From: Nilaparvata lugens
Taxonomy: Eukaryota; Arthropoda; Insecta; Hemiptera; Delphacidae
NCBI RefSeq assembly: GCF_014356525.2
Contig: NC_052505.1
Coordinates: forward strand, 16,107,135-16,171,134
Length of the DNA: 64,000 nucleotides
Direction: 5' to 3'
Shown here one piece after another: positions 22,641 to 34,440 of this stretch. Made by a program: the position numbers and the translations under genes. The notes beneath the pieces were generated by a model. That model ran no database searches and was not told the origin of the DNA. It was given only the letters and a program-made list of their open reading frames with translations. Position 1 is the stretch's first letter; each line of letters opens with the position of its first letter.

Positions 22641-22996
22641 ATAGTAATTATTAGACACTTTCCTGGATAATCAATCTGGTTGGTCGTACGGCTGAGTGTA
22701 GGTTTGAAGAAGCCAAGGTCCAAAAAATGAAAACAGGATTTATTACATGTTTTGGAGGGGAAATTTTTTTTTGTGTGTGTGTGAATAATAATTGGAAAAT
22801 TAGGAGTTTTCTATGCTCTTAACTTGGGATAGTAACTTATTTTTATAAGAAAACTTATTTTTATAAGGATGGATTGTATACTAGAGCAATCTGTAGTCTG
22901 AATGGTGTATATAGCGTATTACTTTGGTGATTTTTGACACGCATATTTTTTATTCGAAATCGGTGTATATCTTAAATGCTGTAAATTGAACTCGCG

Positions 22997-23032
22997 ATAT
23001 ATATATATATTATATATATATATATATATATA
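22997..23032. repeat. (AT)n microsatellite
   Basis: AT dinucleotides with one register slip. Confidence 0.95.
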
Positions 23033-23039
23033 GATAATT

Positions 23040-24500
23040 TTTTCGAAAATCGTGACAAGGGCTTATGTTGAGGCCCCTTTTTCCGGTTCAATAATTTTTT
23101 CAGGGTTGATACTCAAGCTTGGGGGGTATGGACTAATCCTTATTCAGAACCAAATCTTAATTTAAAATTTGTGTATCAGAATTTAGAAGAGGATCACTAT
23201 TGATTGATTATTGATGCTTTCAACCTCTATATTGTCAATAATTCATCAAAATATGAATATCTGATATTGGGCAAATCAATGTGTTGTGTAATTCAACCAT
23301 TCGACCTTCGACCAGAGGACAAATCGAATTAAATATTTTTTCCAAAATTCAACCAAAGAGTCATGTTGACAAATTTGCTAGTTAGAATCACCCTCAATGC
23401 AAAGTTCGCCAATTTAATAATTAATTGTGGATCATCAACCTTTTTTTATTCTCCCGCTACAAGCCCCAAAACTCTCGAAAATCCATGAGTTTCATTTTGT
23501 GATTGATTTATGGCTATATTGAAAGTTGATGCATATTCCAATAAATTTTCATTCATGCACTACACAGAATACAGTATTCCAACAAACCCCAATAATCAAG
23601 GAATGAAAAAGGAAAGTGAGTATTGTCTAGCAGAGAACAATCCAATATGCAATACACCACAAAGAATGAATATAGTCACGTAAGCTGGAACAATAGAAAA
23701 CACATCGTCAATTGTGGTAATATATCAGTTGTACTCGATGTTCGTCTATAATTTGACAAGCAATGTAGGTTTGGCTGAACTTTTATCGCGTAACACGGGG
23801 ACTGAGCCTGTTATGTGGGCCGTCAGAGACCATTGTTTCAGCAGGTAATGAGGAAAACCAACACTCTAAAAATGAGAATGGCATCGATCGAAGCATTAGG
23901 GTTGTCCACCGTATAATTTCGGCAGGCGATAACAATGTCTGTCTCACGCAACCCTTGTTTGCAGGCAAGAAAAATTGACTATGACCTCATCAGCATTACC
24001 AGCATTTTATGAAAGCTTTTTACTGTGAACTGTGTGGAATACAGAGTAGCAAAGACGCTTTATTGACATCTTCCGTGAGGTATTGCAGTTTCCGACTTCA
24101 ATCAGTATGAAATATACAGTAAAAAACACTGGAACTGATAACTAGAAATCACACTATGGATAGATAAATGATAAAACTACTTTGCCTTTATGGAACAAGT
24201 TATAGTTTACAGATGACAAAGCAGTAAGTAAACTTGCAAATATTGTTTGATGGTTGAAATCAAGCTATGATGATGTAAAATTATTATGCAGTAGTTACTT
24301 AAATGACCGGTTCGTTGGAGGGTCCTTCAATTCAATTTAGCTTTTTATGTTTTTCTGGAGGTGGTGTAGTTGATAGAGTGGAGTAATGGAGTGAATGATA
24401 GTGGATGAAGTAGAGTAGTTGTTCATAGAGTGGTACATATCCAAATTGAAAAGATCGACCTTATATTGTCAAAAATATTCATTTATGAAAATATTTTAGT
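23040..24500. other. Intergenic, nothing recognised
   Basis: One 61-codon minus-strand frame (23783-23968) shows no recognisable motif and no splice context. Confidence 0.5.
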
Positions 24501-24692
24501 ATACTAGGTTCGATTGCTACAACATTATCAATCTCTAGAAAGCTTAAACATTGGGCAGCAGGTAATAAAACATGGTTGAAGCCGTACGATTGGTTAATTA
24601 GCTGTTGACCAATGGAGGTTGAGCTCGACTGTCATTGGCTAAGACTAGACAGGCCCAAGGATCCCAAAATGGTCATGAAATTTATTGTAAGA

Positions 24693-24819
24693 AAACAAAT
24701 AAAGAGAAACTCAGTCACTAACAAAACCAAATGGATAATTATAAGAGATAATGGATGAAAATACTTCCTTATATTATTTATTTGACTTCGTTAGTTACTA
24801 AGTTTCTCTTATTTGTTGT
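24693..24819. repeat. Small inverted repeat within the fold-back element
   Basis: CAAATAAAGAGAAACTCAGT at 24696 and, inverted, ACTAAGTTTCTCTTATTTG at 24797-24815, arms about 26 bp with few mismatches and about 65 bp between. Possibly a nested MITE. Confidence 0.7.
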
Positions 24820-24857
24820 AGTTCAACGGTTCTAACGGTTCTGATTACTATATCTAA

Positions 24858-25100
24858 GGAGTGGCCGTAGTCGAGTGGATCAGATGCTGGCTTCATGATT
24901 CAGAGGCTCGGGTTCAAATCCCGGCCCGGGCAAGATATTTATCTCGGGCCACTCCCGTGTTTCGGATGGACACGTTAAGCCGTCGGTCCCGGCTGCCTAA
25001 AAAGCAGTCGTTAGGTCATGTCAGAGGCCCTGAAATTGATCAGTTGCGACCTGAAAACTCTGACACCAGACCTGAGCCAACCAGGTCACTCGATATTATT
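24858..25100 (+). mobile_element. Complete tRNA-derived SINE with 14-bp TSD
   Basis: The head is tRNA-like: A-box-like TGGCCGTAGTCGAGTGG (24862-24878) and B box GGTTCAAATCC (24911-24921), an internal RNA polymerase III promoter. The body contains GGACACGTTAAGCCGTCGGT, and the tail ends CCAGGTCACTCGATATTATT. Exact target duplications ATTACTATATCTAA lie at 24844-24857 and 25101-25114. The 90-codon frame across it is a shadow. Mobilised in trans by a LINE partner, presumably one with an ATT-rich 3' end. Confidence 0.92.
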
Positions 25101-25319
25101 ATTACTATATCTAAAATACTTGAACGTTTATAGTCTCGGCCAATGACAGTAAAGCTCAACCTGCATTGGTCAACAGCTAATGGCCAATCGTAGTGCTTCA
25201 TCCATACCAAGATCCCTAAAGATCTTCCTACAGACCTTGTATTCGATAAATTTATTCTGCTGCTCAATAATGTTTGAGCTTTCAGTCTATTAGAGATAGA
25301 ATTATGGTATAATATCAAA

Positions 25320-25900
25320 AACTAGTACCGTATCTAAAGCTGTTTTAATAAATAAATGGTTATGACAATACCAAGTCGTTTTCATAAAATTTAATTTATA
25401 CTTAATCTAGGCCTGCACTGTGCAAACAACCCTGAAGTGGAAGAATATCATTCATTTCAGAAGTTATCCTTCCTTGCTCAATCATGGAAAGCTGTTGGTA
25501 GTTCAACCATAAACTGTAACAGGCAATTGATGTAGAATTGGATAAACAATATGAATAATGAAATTTAGCAAAATTCAGTTTTTCTCTCAGAATTGAAAAA
25601 GATATGCACTCTATCATGAATGACTACAATTATAGAGAAACGAATACTACTATATTAGTTTGATATTAGTCGGACATTCATTCGTTTGTCTCTGCTACAA
25701 TGGAGGTTGCAAGCAACATGAAAATTTCTTCTCAAGCTCTTTTTCCACTTTTACAAAAATGTTCCAATAATTTGAAAGACTTGAAACATAATGAGACAAT
25801 AACTAGTCGTTTTACTCAATCTATGTGTAATATTTGATAATAATCAATGATACCTTTAATTACACAATCTATTTGTAATATTTGATAATCAATAATGAAT
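25320..25900. other. Intergenic, nothing recognised
   Basis: AT-rich. 25825-25895 holds two diverged copies of TAATATTTGATAAT..., a prelude to the minisatellite. Confidence 0.5.
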
Positions 25901-25904
25901 TATA

Positions 25905-26968
25905 CCTTTGGAACCATACATTTGCTAATGACAAGATATTTCTATTACCTTTAGAACCATACCATTTGAAATATACCTTAAGAACTATACATTTGCTAAC
26001 GACAAGATATTTCTATTACCTTTAGAATCATACCATTTGAAATATACCTTAAGAACCATACATTTGCTAACGACAAGATATTTCTATTACCTTGAGAACC
26101 ATACCATTTGAAATATACCTTTAGAACCATACATTTGCTAACGACAAGTTATTCTATTACCTTTAGAACCATACCATTTGAAATATATCTTAAGAACCAT
26201 ACATTTGCTAAAGACAAGATATTTCTATTACCTTTAGAACCATACCATTTGAAATATACCTTTAGAACCATACATTTGCTAACGACAAGATATTTCTATT
26301 ACATTTAAAACCATACCATTTGAAATATACCTTTAGAACCATACCATTTGAAATATACCTTAAGAACCATACATTTGCTAACGACAAGATATTTCTATTA
26401 CCTTTAGAACCATACCATTTGAAATATACCTTAAGAACCATACATTTGCTAACGACAAGATATTTCTATTACCTTTAGAACCATACCATTTGAAATATAC
26501 CTTAAGAACCATACATTTGCTAACGACAAGATATTTCTATTACCTTTAGAACCATACCATTTGAAATATACCTTTAGAACCATACATTTGCTAACGACAA
26601 GATATTTCTATTACCTTTAGAACCATACCATTTGAAATATACCTTAAGAACCATACACTTGCTAACGACAAGATATTTCTATTACCTTTAGAACCATACC
26701 ATTTGAAATATACCTTAAGCACCATACATTTGCTAACGACAAGATATTTCTATTACCTTTAGAACCATACTTTTGGAAATATACCTTTAGAACCATACAT
26801 TTGCTAACGACAAGATATTTCTATTACCTTTAGAACCATACTTTTGGAAATATTCCTTTAGAACCATACATTTGCTAACGACAAGATATTTCTATTACCT
26901 TTAGAACCATACCTTTTGAAATATACATTTAGAACCATACATTTTCTAACGACAAGATATTTCTGTTG
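25905..26968. repeat. 71-bp minisatellite, about 15 units
   Basis: The unit contains GAACCATACATTTGCTAACG, ACAAGATATTTCTATTACC and AACCATACCATTTGAAATAT. Starts at 25987 and 26058 fix the period at 71 bp. Each unit has an internal half repeat (AGAACCATAC twice), pointing to an ancestral ~36-bp word. One extra half unit is present near 26310-26350. Toward the right end units diverge (CTTTTGG, CATTTTC). The frame at 26108-26308 is an array artefact. Confidence 0.95.
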
Positions 26969-28178
26969 AGCATATATATACCTATTTTTTCAAGGCCAAT
27001 ATAGGAGGGAGTTCCCTCACCATCTTGTCCATCACCATACTTACTTTCCCCAGCATCATGTCCATCATAATACTGGCTACGTCTATCCCCCATGGAATGT
27101 TTCCATCAAGTGCAATTTATTGGTCTGTAAATCTGCCCACATCAAACAGCAGTTGGTACCGACGAGAGACAATTTGTTACACGTCATTTAACCTGAATAT
27201 CCCTCAATCTGTTTCCATCTTGTCAGTTTCATGTTCTTGTCACATCGATCACCGCTGTTCCGATCTGCTGAATAGTATCTGCTCTTGATGCACTACTGTC
27301 GGTGTAAATCAGAGCAAAATCGTGATCATTCTTTTTACTAGACTTGGAAGTTGAATCTATATAGTCGAGAATGAGAGAACTCAGATCCGTTCTAACCCAC
27401 AAACCACATTACTTGTAAAAAAATACCAGCTAGCAGTGTAAAAAATCAGCCTAGCAGTGTAAAAAATCAACCTAGCAGTGTAAAAAATCAACCTAGCAGT
27501 GTAAAAAATCAACCTTGCGGTGTTGAAACCAATTTTCTTAGGGCTTTTCGTTTTCCATAACTATTGATGACCTAATGAATGTCTTGGTTGAGAAACCTGA
27601 GGGAAGCGTTTAATTGCACAACCAATGACCTATTTAGAGCGGCTGTGAACAAGGTAAAAATCGCCATGATGATTGCCAACCTCCGAAATGGAGACGGTAC
27701 TTAGAGGAGAAGAAGATGGCCTAATTTAAGTTGAAGCACTATTGAAAATAATTCTGATACTTTTAGCTACTGGTTTACGAATTACCATCTAACTCAAGTC
27801 CCAAGAAAATAATGTCGAAATAAATCTATCTCAGAAACATTCTGACAACAAAGTCATGCTAAAGAGGGACTTCCTTTGATAAGAACTTCCCTGAATACAA
27901 AGTCATGCTAAAAAGCCATGGACTTTTTCAAACACGAACTTCTATCTTCCAACAAAAGATTTCCTGAGGTTTCCAATATCATGGAAAACAGAATAATGAA
28001 GGTTTGGAGCACCAGTCTACGATTTTCCCTTCTATTATTAGTTCATTATCAAGACTGGAATCTCAAATTACATTAGAATCAATCGCTTTTACAGTTTGCA
28101 GTTCCACATACACTTGATTTGATATCTTTCGGCATCCATTTTAAGAAATCTGTGTACTCCGTAGGTAGGTCCTTGTTT
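26920..28178. repeat. 1,259-bp tandem unit, copy 1
   Basis: Repeated at an exact offset of 1259. It starts within the last minisatellite monomer (ATACATTTAGAACCATAC) and ends at GGTCCTTGTTTAAT. The word AAT is shared at the junction. It contains a 21-bp array of CTAGCAGTGTAAAAAATCAA (four-plus units, about 27430-27520). Plus-strand 87-codon frame 27025-27288 and its equals match nothing known. Confidence 0.95.
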
Positions 28179-29678
28179 AATATACATTTAGAACCATACA
28201 TTTTCTAACGACAAGATATTTCTGTTGAGCATATATATACCTATTTTTTCAAGGCCAATATAGGAGGGAGTTCCCTCACCATCTTGTCCATCACCATACT
28301 TACTTTCCCCAGCATCATGTCCATCATAATACTGGCTACGTCTATCCCCCATGGAATGTTTCCATCAAGTGCAATTTATTGGTCTGTAAATCTGCCCACA
28401 TCAAACAGCAGTTGGTACCGACGAGAGACAATTTGTTACACGTCATTTAACCTGAATATCCCTCAATCTGTTTCCATCTTGTCAGTTTCATGTTCTTGTC
28501 ACATCGATCACCGCTGTTCCGATCTGCTGAATAGTATCTGCTCTTGATGCACTACTGTCGGTGTAAATCAGAGCAAAATCGTGATCATTCTTTTTACTAG
28601 ACTTGGAAGTTGAATCTATATAGTCGAGAATGAGAGAACTCAGATCCGTTCTAACCCACAAACCACATTACTTGTAAAAAAATACCAGCTAGCAGTGTAA
28701 AAAATCAGCCTAGCAGTGTAAAAAATCAACCTAGCAGTGTAAAAAATCAACCTAGCAGTGTAAAAAATCAACCTTGCGGTGTTGAAACCAATTTTCTTAG
28801 GGCTTTTCGTTTTCCATAACTATTGATGACCTAATGAATGTCTTGGTTGAGAAACCTGAGGGAAGCGTTTAATTGCACAACCAATGACCTATTTAGAGCG
28901 GCTGTGAACAAGGTAAAAATCGCCATGATGATTGCCAACCTCCGAAATGGAGACGGTACTTAGAGGAGAAGAAGATGGCCTAATTTAAGTTGAAGCACTA
29001 TTGAAAATAATTCTGATACTTTTAGCTACTGGTTTACGAATTACCATCTAACTCAAGTCCCAAGAAAATAATGTCGAAATAAATCTATCTCAGAAACATT
29101 CTGACAACAAAGTCATGCTAAAGAGGGACTTCCTTTGATAAGAACTTCCCTGAATACAAAGTCATGCTAAAAAGCCATGGACTTTTTCAAACACGAACTT
29201 CTATCTTCCAACAAAAGATTTCCTGAGGTTTCCAATATCATGGAAAACAGAATAATGAAGGTTTGGAGCACCAGTCTACGATTTTCCCTTCTATTATTAG
29301 TTCATTATCAAGACTGGAATCTCAAATTACATTAGAATCAATCGCTTTTACAGTTTGCAGTTCCACATACACTTGATTTGATATCTTTCGGCATCCATTT
29401 TAAGAAATCTGTGTACTCCGTAGGTAGGTCCTTGTTTAATCTACAATTAATAAGTATGTCACTCTTTTATCACAACAAATACAATAGGATCGTTTAGATT
29501 TGATCTCTGATGACATTTCTCCCTCATACAAATACAACTCACTCATACAATCTACTATCGCATCCAATATCGGACTGAATTTATAACCTCATCGTCAATC
29601 GGCACTAACAATGGTTTTTGTTGTTAACCCTACAGAGACACACTTACTTTATGCACACTAACACAGTAGACACACTGG
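28179..29678. repeat. Tandem unit, copy 2, plus 240 bp of right flank
   Basis: 28179-29437 equals copy 1 as far as I can read. 29438-29678 carries the original right flank, ending inside the left end of the piggyBac-like element (TTAACCCTACAGAGACACAC near 29624). It breaks off at ACACTGG. Confidence 0.95.
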
Positions 29679-31002
29679 AATGTTTCCATCAAGTGCAATT
29701 TATTGGTCTGTAAATCTGCCCACATCAAACAGCAGTTGGTACCGACGAGAGACAATTTGTTACACGTCATTTAACCTGAATATCCCTCAATCTGTTTCCA
29801 TCTTGTCAGTTTCATGTTCTTGTCACATCGATCACCGCTGTTCCGATCTGCTGAATAGTATCTGCTCTTGATGCACTACTGTCGGTGTAAATCAGAGCAA
29901 AATCGTGATCATTCTTTTTACTAGACTTGGAAGTTGAATCTATATAGTCGAGAATGAGAGAACTCAGATCCGTTCTAACCCACAAACCACATTACTTGTA
30001 AAAAAATACCAGCTAGCAGTGTAAAAAATCAGCCTAGCAGTGTAAAAAATCAACCTAGCAGTGTAAAAAATCAACCTAGCAGTGTAAAAAATCAACCTTG
30101 CGGTGTTGAAACCAATTTTCTTAGGGCTTTTCGTTTTCCATAACTATTGATGACCTAATGAATGTCTTGGTTGAGAAACCTGAGGGAAGCGTTTAATTGC
30201 ACAACCAATGACCTATTTAGAGCGGCTGTGAACAAGGTAAAAATCGCCATGATGATTGCCAACCTCCGAAATGGAGACGGTACTTAGAGGAGAAGAAGAT
30301 GGCCTAATTTAAGTTGAAGCACTATTGAAAATAATTCTGATACTTTTAGCTACTGGTTTACGAATTACCATCTAACTCAAGTCCCAAGAAAATAATGTCG
30401 AAATAAATCTATCTCAGAAACATTCTGACAACAAAGTCATGCTAAAGAGGGACTTCCTTTGATAAGAACTTCCCTGAATACAAAGTCATGCTAAAAAGCC
30501 ATGGACTTTTTCAAACACGAACTTCTATCTTCCAACAAAAGATTTCCTGAGGTTTCCAATATCATGGAAAACAGAATAATGAAGGTTTGGAGCACCAGTC
30601 TACGATTTTCCCTTCTATTATTAGTTCATTATCAAGACTGGAATCTCAAATTACATTAGAATCAATCGCTTTTACAGTTTGCAGTTCCACATACACTTGA
30701 TTTGATATCTTTCGGCATCCATTTTAAGAAATCTGTGTACTCCGTAGGTAGGTCCTTGTTTAATCTACAATTAATAAGTATGTCACTCTTTTATCACAAC
30801 AAATACAATAGGATCGTTTAGATTTGATCTCTGATGACATTTCTCCCTCATACAAATACAACTCACTCATACAATCTACTATCGCATCCAATATCGGACT
30901 GAATTTATAACCTCATCGTCAATCGGCACTAACAATGGTTTTTGTTGTTAACCCTACAGAGACACACTTACTTTATGCACACTAACACAGTAGACACACT
31001 GG
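29676..31002. repeat. Tandem unit, copy 3 (5'-truncated)
   Basis: Equals 28352-29678 at an exact offset of 1324. The junction ACACTGG|AATG shows TGG microhomology with CATGGAATG of the older copies. The 63-codon frame 29680-29871 is the truncated form of the 87-codon frame. Confidence 0.95.
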
Positions 31003-31609
31003 GGTGTTTAACACTCCAATTTAATTTTGCAGTTTTCTTTGAAAAATATGAAAAAAACAAGTACTTAGACCATACTTCATCATTTCTTAATCATTTTTGT
31101 TCCAAGTGCATACAGAAATCAAAAGTAAAGCACTGCTTATCAATATTTATACTAATTTTAGAAGTACGTATGTTCCGCCTAAGTGTTCGAGCTCCTAATC
31201 CGGTTTGAACAAATGGCTTGATCATTGCCAATGACAACTTCATCAAAAACTCACGTCTCTTCATTTTATTGCTTTGAATCTCAAGTTGTAGAGAATCATA
31301 GCATTCATTCCAATCTGATCCATCATCCCATACCACATTCGTAGTGACAATACAAGTAAATCTTTGTAATAAAAGTGTTTGATGAAAGTCCTACGTAGAA
31401 GACACTCTGGGGTGTTAGACACCCCAAACGAAGAACAAGATGAGCTGGTGACCTTGTAGAATGCTATTACTGACCGGAAGTGGTGGAGAGTAGTTGACAA
31501 TACTACAAACCTAATTTAGACTGGGCATAAATTCCCATCTGTTTGATATTGTCAACTGCAGAACAGAAAAAAAATCCCCAGTAAAACACCCCAGTGTGTC
31601 TCTTTAGGG
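30952..31609 (-). mobile_element. piggyBac-family element, internally deleted, TTAA-flanked
   Basis: Flanked by TTAA at 30948-30951 and 31610-31613. Inverted ends begin CCCTA: CCCTACAGAGACACACT on the left, and the complement of AGTGTGTCTCTTTAGGG on the right. A subterminal word CACTGGGGTGTTT occurs near both ends. Inside, the minus strand keeps a transposase C-terminal remnant (see separate entry). TTAA target duplication with CCCTA-type ends is diagnostic for piggyBac. 658 bp, non-autonomous. Confidence 0.88.
31120..31420 (-). pseudogene. piggyBac transposase C-terminal remnant, frameshifted
   Basis: Two minus-strand frames join: one ends MDQIGMNAMILYNLRFK (about 31330-31265). The next continues NKMKRREFLMKLSLAMIKPF, then ARTLRRNIRT, and ends with Cys residues (KQCFTFDFC). 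In piggyBac transposases a helix ending in a conserved N-A-(Y/F)-x-(L/I)-Y motif is followed by RR.FL..L...L..P and a Cys-rich C-terminal domain, so the order fits. The DDD catalytic core is absent and the frames are offset near 31265, so the product would be inactive. Confidence 0.7.
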
Positions 31610-31613
31610 TTAA

Positions 31614-32139
31614 TCCGAAACATATTCTATTAGATTTCAATAATTGCTGTACTTGGATGAAATGATGTACTTTGTTAAAGATGCTATGTACTCACTTTCC
31701 TTTTTAGGGCTACTGAAATTATTGATGCACAATAAAATGGTTCTTGAAGAGATGAAACTAGTTGTGTTGTGATGAGATAAGAGGGTAGGCCTACTTGATA
31801 ACTGTCATTGTATTTCAAGATGTCTTTCAATACTATCTCTATCTTGTGTAGGCTGTGTAGGATATGTTTATGTATAATGGTATTTTGAATGATGTTGAGA
31901 TATTTTTGAGATGTCGATAAAGGTTTCAATTTTGATGTTTTGAATCATAGCTGCATGTGACACAGCAAAACGCTGTTGGCGAAAAGAGAGATTTGCAGCG
32001 AAATTGCGGCGGTGGCGGAGATGAGAGCGGTAATGAGACGGCGGCAGAAGAAAACCAGTTGCATTGGAACCATAATTATGCTGGCTTATGCTGGGCGGCG
32101 AGCTAAGCAGTAATCGGGGGCTGCACCGAGCTAACCACC
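31614..32139. other. Intergenic, nothing recognised
   Basis: AT-rich to 31950, then a GCGGCGGTGG-rich transition into the polypurine tract. Confidence 0.5.
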
Positions 32140-32598
32140 GCCTTGGGAAGAAGAGGAAGACGGTGAAGGAGAATAAGGAGAGAAAAAATAAGGAGGAGGA
32201 AGAGAAGAAGAAGAATACAAAAAGAGAAAGAAGAGGAAGAGGAAGAAGAAAAAAACAACTTAGGAAGAAGGAGAAGAAAAAGACGAAATATGAGACGAGG
32301 AGAGGAATAAGACGAAGGTGTAAAATGAAAAGATGGATTAGAAGAAGTTCAGGAGAAGTAGAAGCAGACAAGAAGAGACGAGAATAGAGAAAAAGATGAA
32401 GCAGAAGACATGAAGAAGACGAAGAAGAAGAGGAAGAAGAAGACGAAGAGAAAGAAGAAAAGAAGGAAAAGAAAAAGTAGAAGGAAATTAGAACATATAG
32501 AATGAGGAGTCGGAGAAGAAGAAGGAGGAGGAGGAGAAGTAGAAGAAGAGGAAGAATACAAAAAGGAGGAATAGGAAGAAGGAGAAGAAGATACATAG
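32140..32598. repeat. Second polypurine GAA/GAG tract
   Basis: About 460 bp nearly all purine on the plus strand, with irregular GAA/GAG/AAG triplets. The minus-strand 242-codon frame and the plus-strand Lys/Arg/Glu-rich frame are composition artefacts. Confidence 0.92.
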
Positions 32599-32599
32599 A

Positions 32600-33557
32600 A
32601 AATCAAAGTACTGAGTTCTCAACTTTCTTTCATTTCTCACATGTGACGACTAAAATTTAATTTACAGGTATATACGCTCATTCACTTGAAAATGAATAAG
32701 TCGAAACAAGTGAGAAATAAAATGAAGTTGGAAACAGGGTACGGTACCTACTTTAATTTTCTAATTTTATGAAATAGAAGTAGCCTTCACCAAGAAAGTG
32801 AATAAGGAATACAGTTTCTTGCTGGTTTTTCATAAAACCTCGAATACAGTATTTCTTTTACTGTACTTCAATAATTTTACTCTCGTTCAATGAGAAAATG
32901 TGAATATATGTTATTATACTAGAAGCACCTCATACTCTTATGTCTATACGTGGATGTAAGTTAATGTGAAAGAACTAAACCGTTTTTAATACATAAGTAG
33001 ATGACGTTGTAAGTGCTGCCATCTATCACCTACCGTTGAAGACTACATCGCACAGCATCGACCAATCACAAGCGAGCACTTTTTAAGACACTCCCCCTGT
33101 CAACTACTATTGGTAGACGTCTCAGTTATTGGAAATGGTGTCGTGCTAGAACATTCTTGATGACTTGGAGCTCTGCCGTTGGTGAATTCTCATAAATCTT
33201 TGATGTAGTCTACTGTAGGTAGAATATTCTACACCCCCATAGTGAGACTCATTCATAATTCATTTAATGATGCGATTTATTAATTTATGAGGGACACTAG
33301 CGTTCAATATACTTCCGAACTGGTGAAAAACGTAAAAGATACGAAAATTAATGTTTTTCAACTTATAATAATTTAATTCATCATAATATTTGAGATTATA
33401 GGTTATATTGGCTGGTAGTTTTATCACGAGAAAATTTTACTTTCACTTTCACCTCCTAATCTAGATTATATATTTTATATTTATATTTTAGATTTATATT
33501 TTATATTTTATTTCATAAAGTTGAAAATTATTATAACACAAATCCTGAACACAATTC
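32600..33557. other. Intergenic, nothing recognised
   Basis: AT-rich. Around 33015-33120 a CCAATCAC/CTATTGGTAG pair recalls the CCAAT-rich arms at 24.6 and 55.9 kb, but homology cannot be shown by eye. Confidence 0.45.
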
Positions 33558-34440
33558 AACATTGAGAAAGAAAATAAAACATAAAATTTTGATGACAATT
33601 TTGAGCCAAGTAAGGTGAGATCTAGTGAATCGAAATTCTCCTTTTATGTCAATATTATTTTAATACTGTGAGGGTGGGGGTATTAAAGCATAGTCAATTC
33701 TCTTCTAGTATAAGGGCTATTTGCAATATGACATGATGGATTTTTCTTGAATGGTTTCATCGATTAAAGAATGGGAAGATCAAACCAATATTGACATTTT
33801 ATTAAATTTCCCATTTTATCGAAAACAATTCTTACTGACGAGGTGGTAAGTTTGTCGAAAATGTTTCGTCTACCTCCTAAATCATTCTAGAATAATTATA
33901 ATTAACATTGAGAAAGGAAATAAAACATAAAATTTCGATGACAATTTTGAGCCAAATAAGGTGAAATCTAGTGAATGGAAATTCTCCTTTTATGTCAATA
34001 TTATTTTAATACTGTGAGGGTGGGGGGTATTAAAGCATAGTCAATTCTCTTCTAGTATAAGGGCTATTTGCTATATGACAATGGATTTTTCTTGAATGGT
34101 TTCATCGATTAAAGAATGGGAAGATCAAACCAATATTGACATTTTATTAAATTTCCCATTTCATCGAAAACACTTACTGACGAGGTGGTAAGTTTGTCGA
34201 AAATGTTTCGTCTACCTCCTAAATCATTCTAGAATAATTATAGAATAGTCAATTCTCTCCTGGTATAAGGGCTATTTGCGATATGACATGATGGATTTTT
34301 CTTAAATGGTCGATTAGAGAATGGGATAATCAAACCAATAACGATATTTTATTAAATTTCCCATTTTATCAAAAGCATTTCTTACTGATGAGGTGGTAAG
34401 TTCGTTGAAAATGTTTACTCGTCTACCTCCTAAATCATCC
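33558..34440. repeat. 346-bp tandem repeat, 2.5 copies
   Basis: Copies begin AACATTGAGAAAG at 33558 and 33904. A shortened third copy begins at about 34243 (AATAGTCAATTCTCT) and ends near CTACCTCCTAAATCAT at 34436. Shared internal words include TGTGAGGGTGGGG and GACGAGGTGGTAAGTT. Copies have diverged by a few percent. Non-coding. Confidence 0.92.

Larger units (their letters stand above)
24517..25310. mobile_element. Long-TIR fold-back element, interrupted by a SINE
   Basis: The left arm (24517-24655) and right arm (25135-25310) are inverted and diverged: ATTATCAATCTCTAG, AAACATT.GGCAGCAG, TAGCTGTTGACCAATG, AGGTTGAGCT and TGTCATTGGC appear in order in one and complemented in the other. A further left arm lies at 48418-48672. 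No transposase. Superfamily unknown. Confidence 0.75.

Noticed and set aside
24858..24935. A genuine tRNA gene
   Set aside because: The B box is good, but no normal acceptor stem or anticodon arm could be drawn, and the sequence continues into a SINE body with a target-site duplication.
24861..25133. 90-codon frame across the SINE
   Set aside because: The DNA is explained by a polymerase III SINE with A/B boxes and TSD; the frame is incidental.
25905..26968. CRISPR-like array (regular repeats)
   Set aside because: Both halves of each 71-bp unit repeat. There are no unique spacers of constant length, and the context is a eukaryotic minisatellite.
27025..29871. Three copies of an 87/63-codon plus-strand frame as a gene family
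   Set aside because: They are identical only because the DNA block was tandemly duplicated. No motif, no splice context, and other frames show an RNase H-like hint instead.
31868..32606. 242-codon minus-strand frame
   Set aside because: Same cause: GAA/GAG simple-sequence DNA. Overlapping frames in other phases are equally open.
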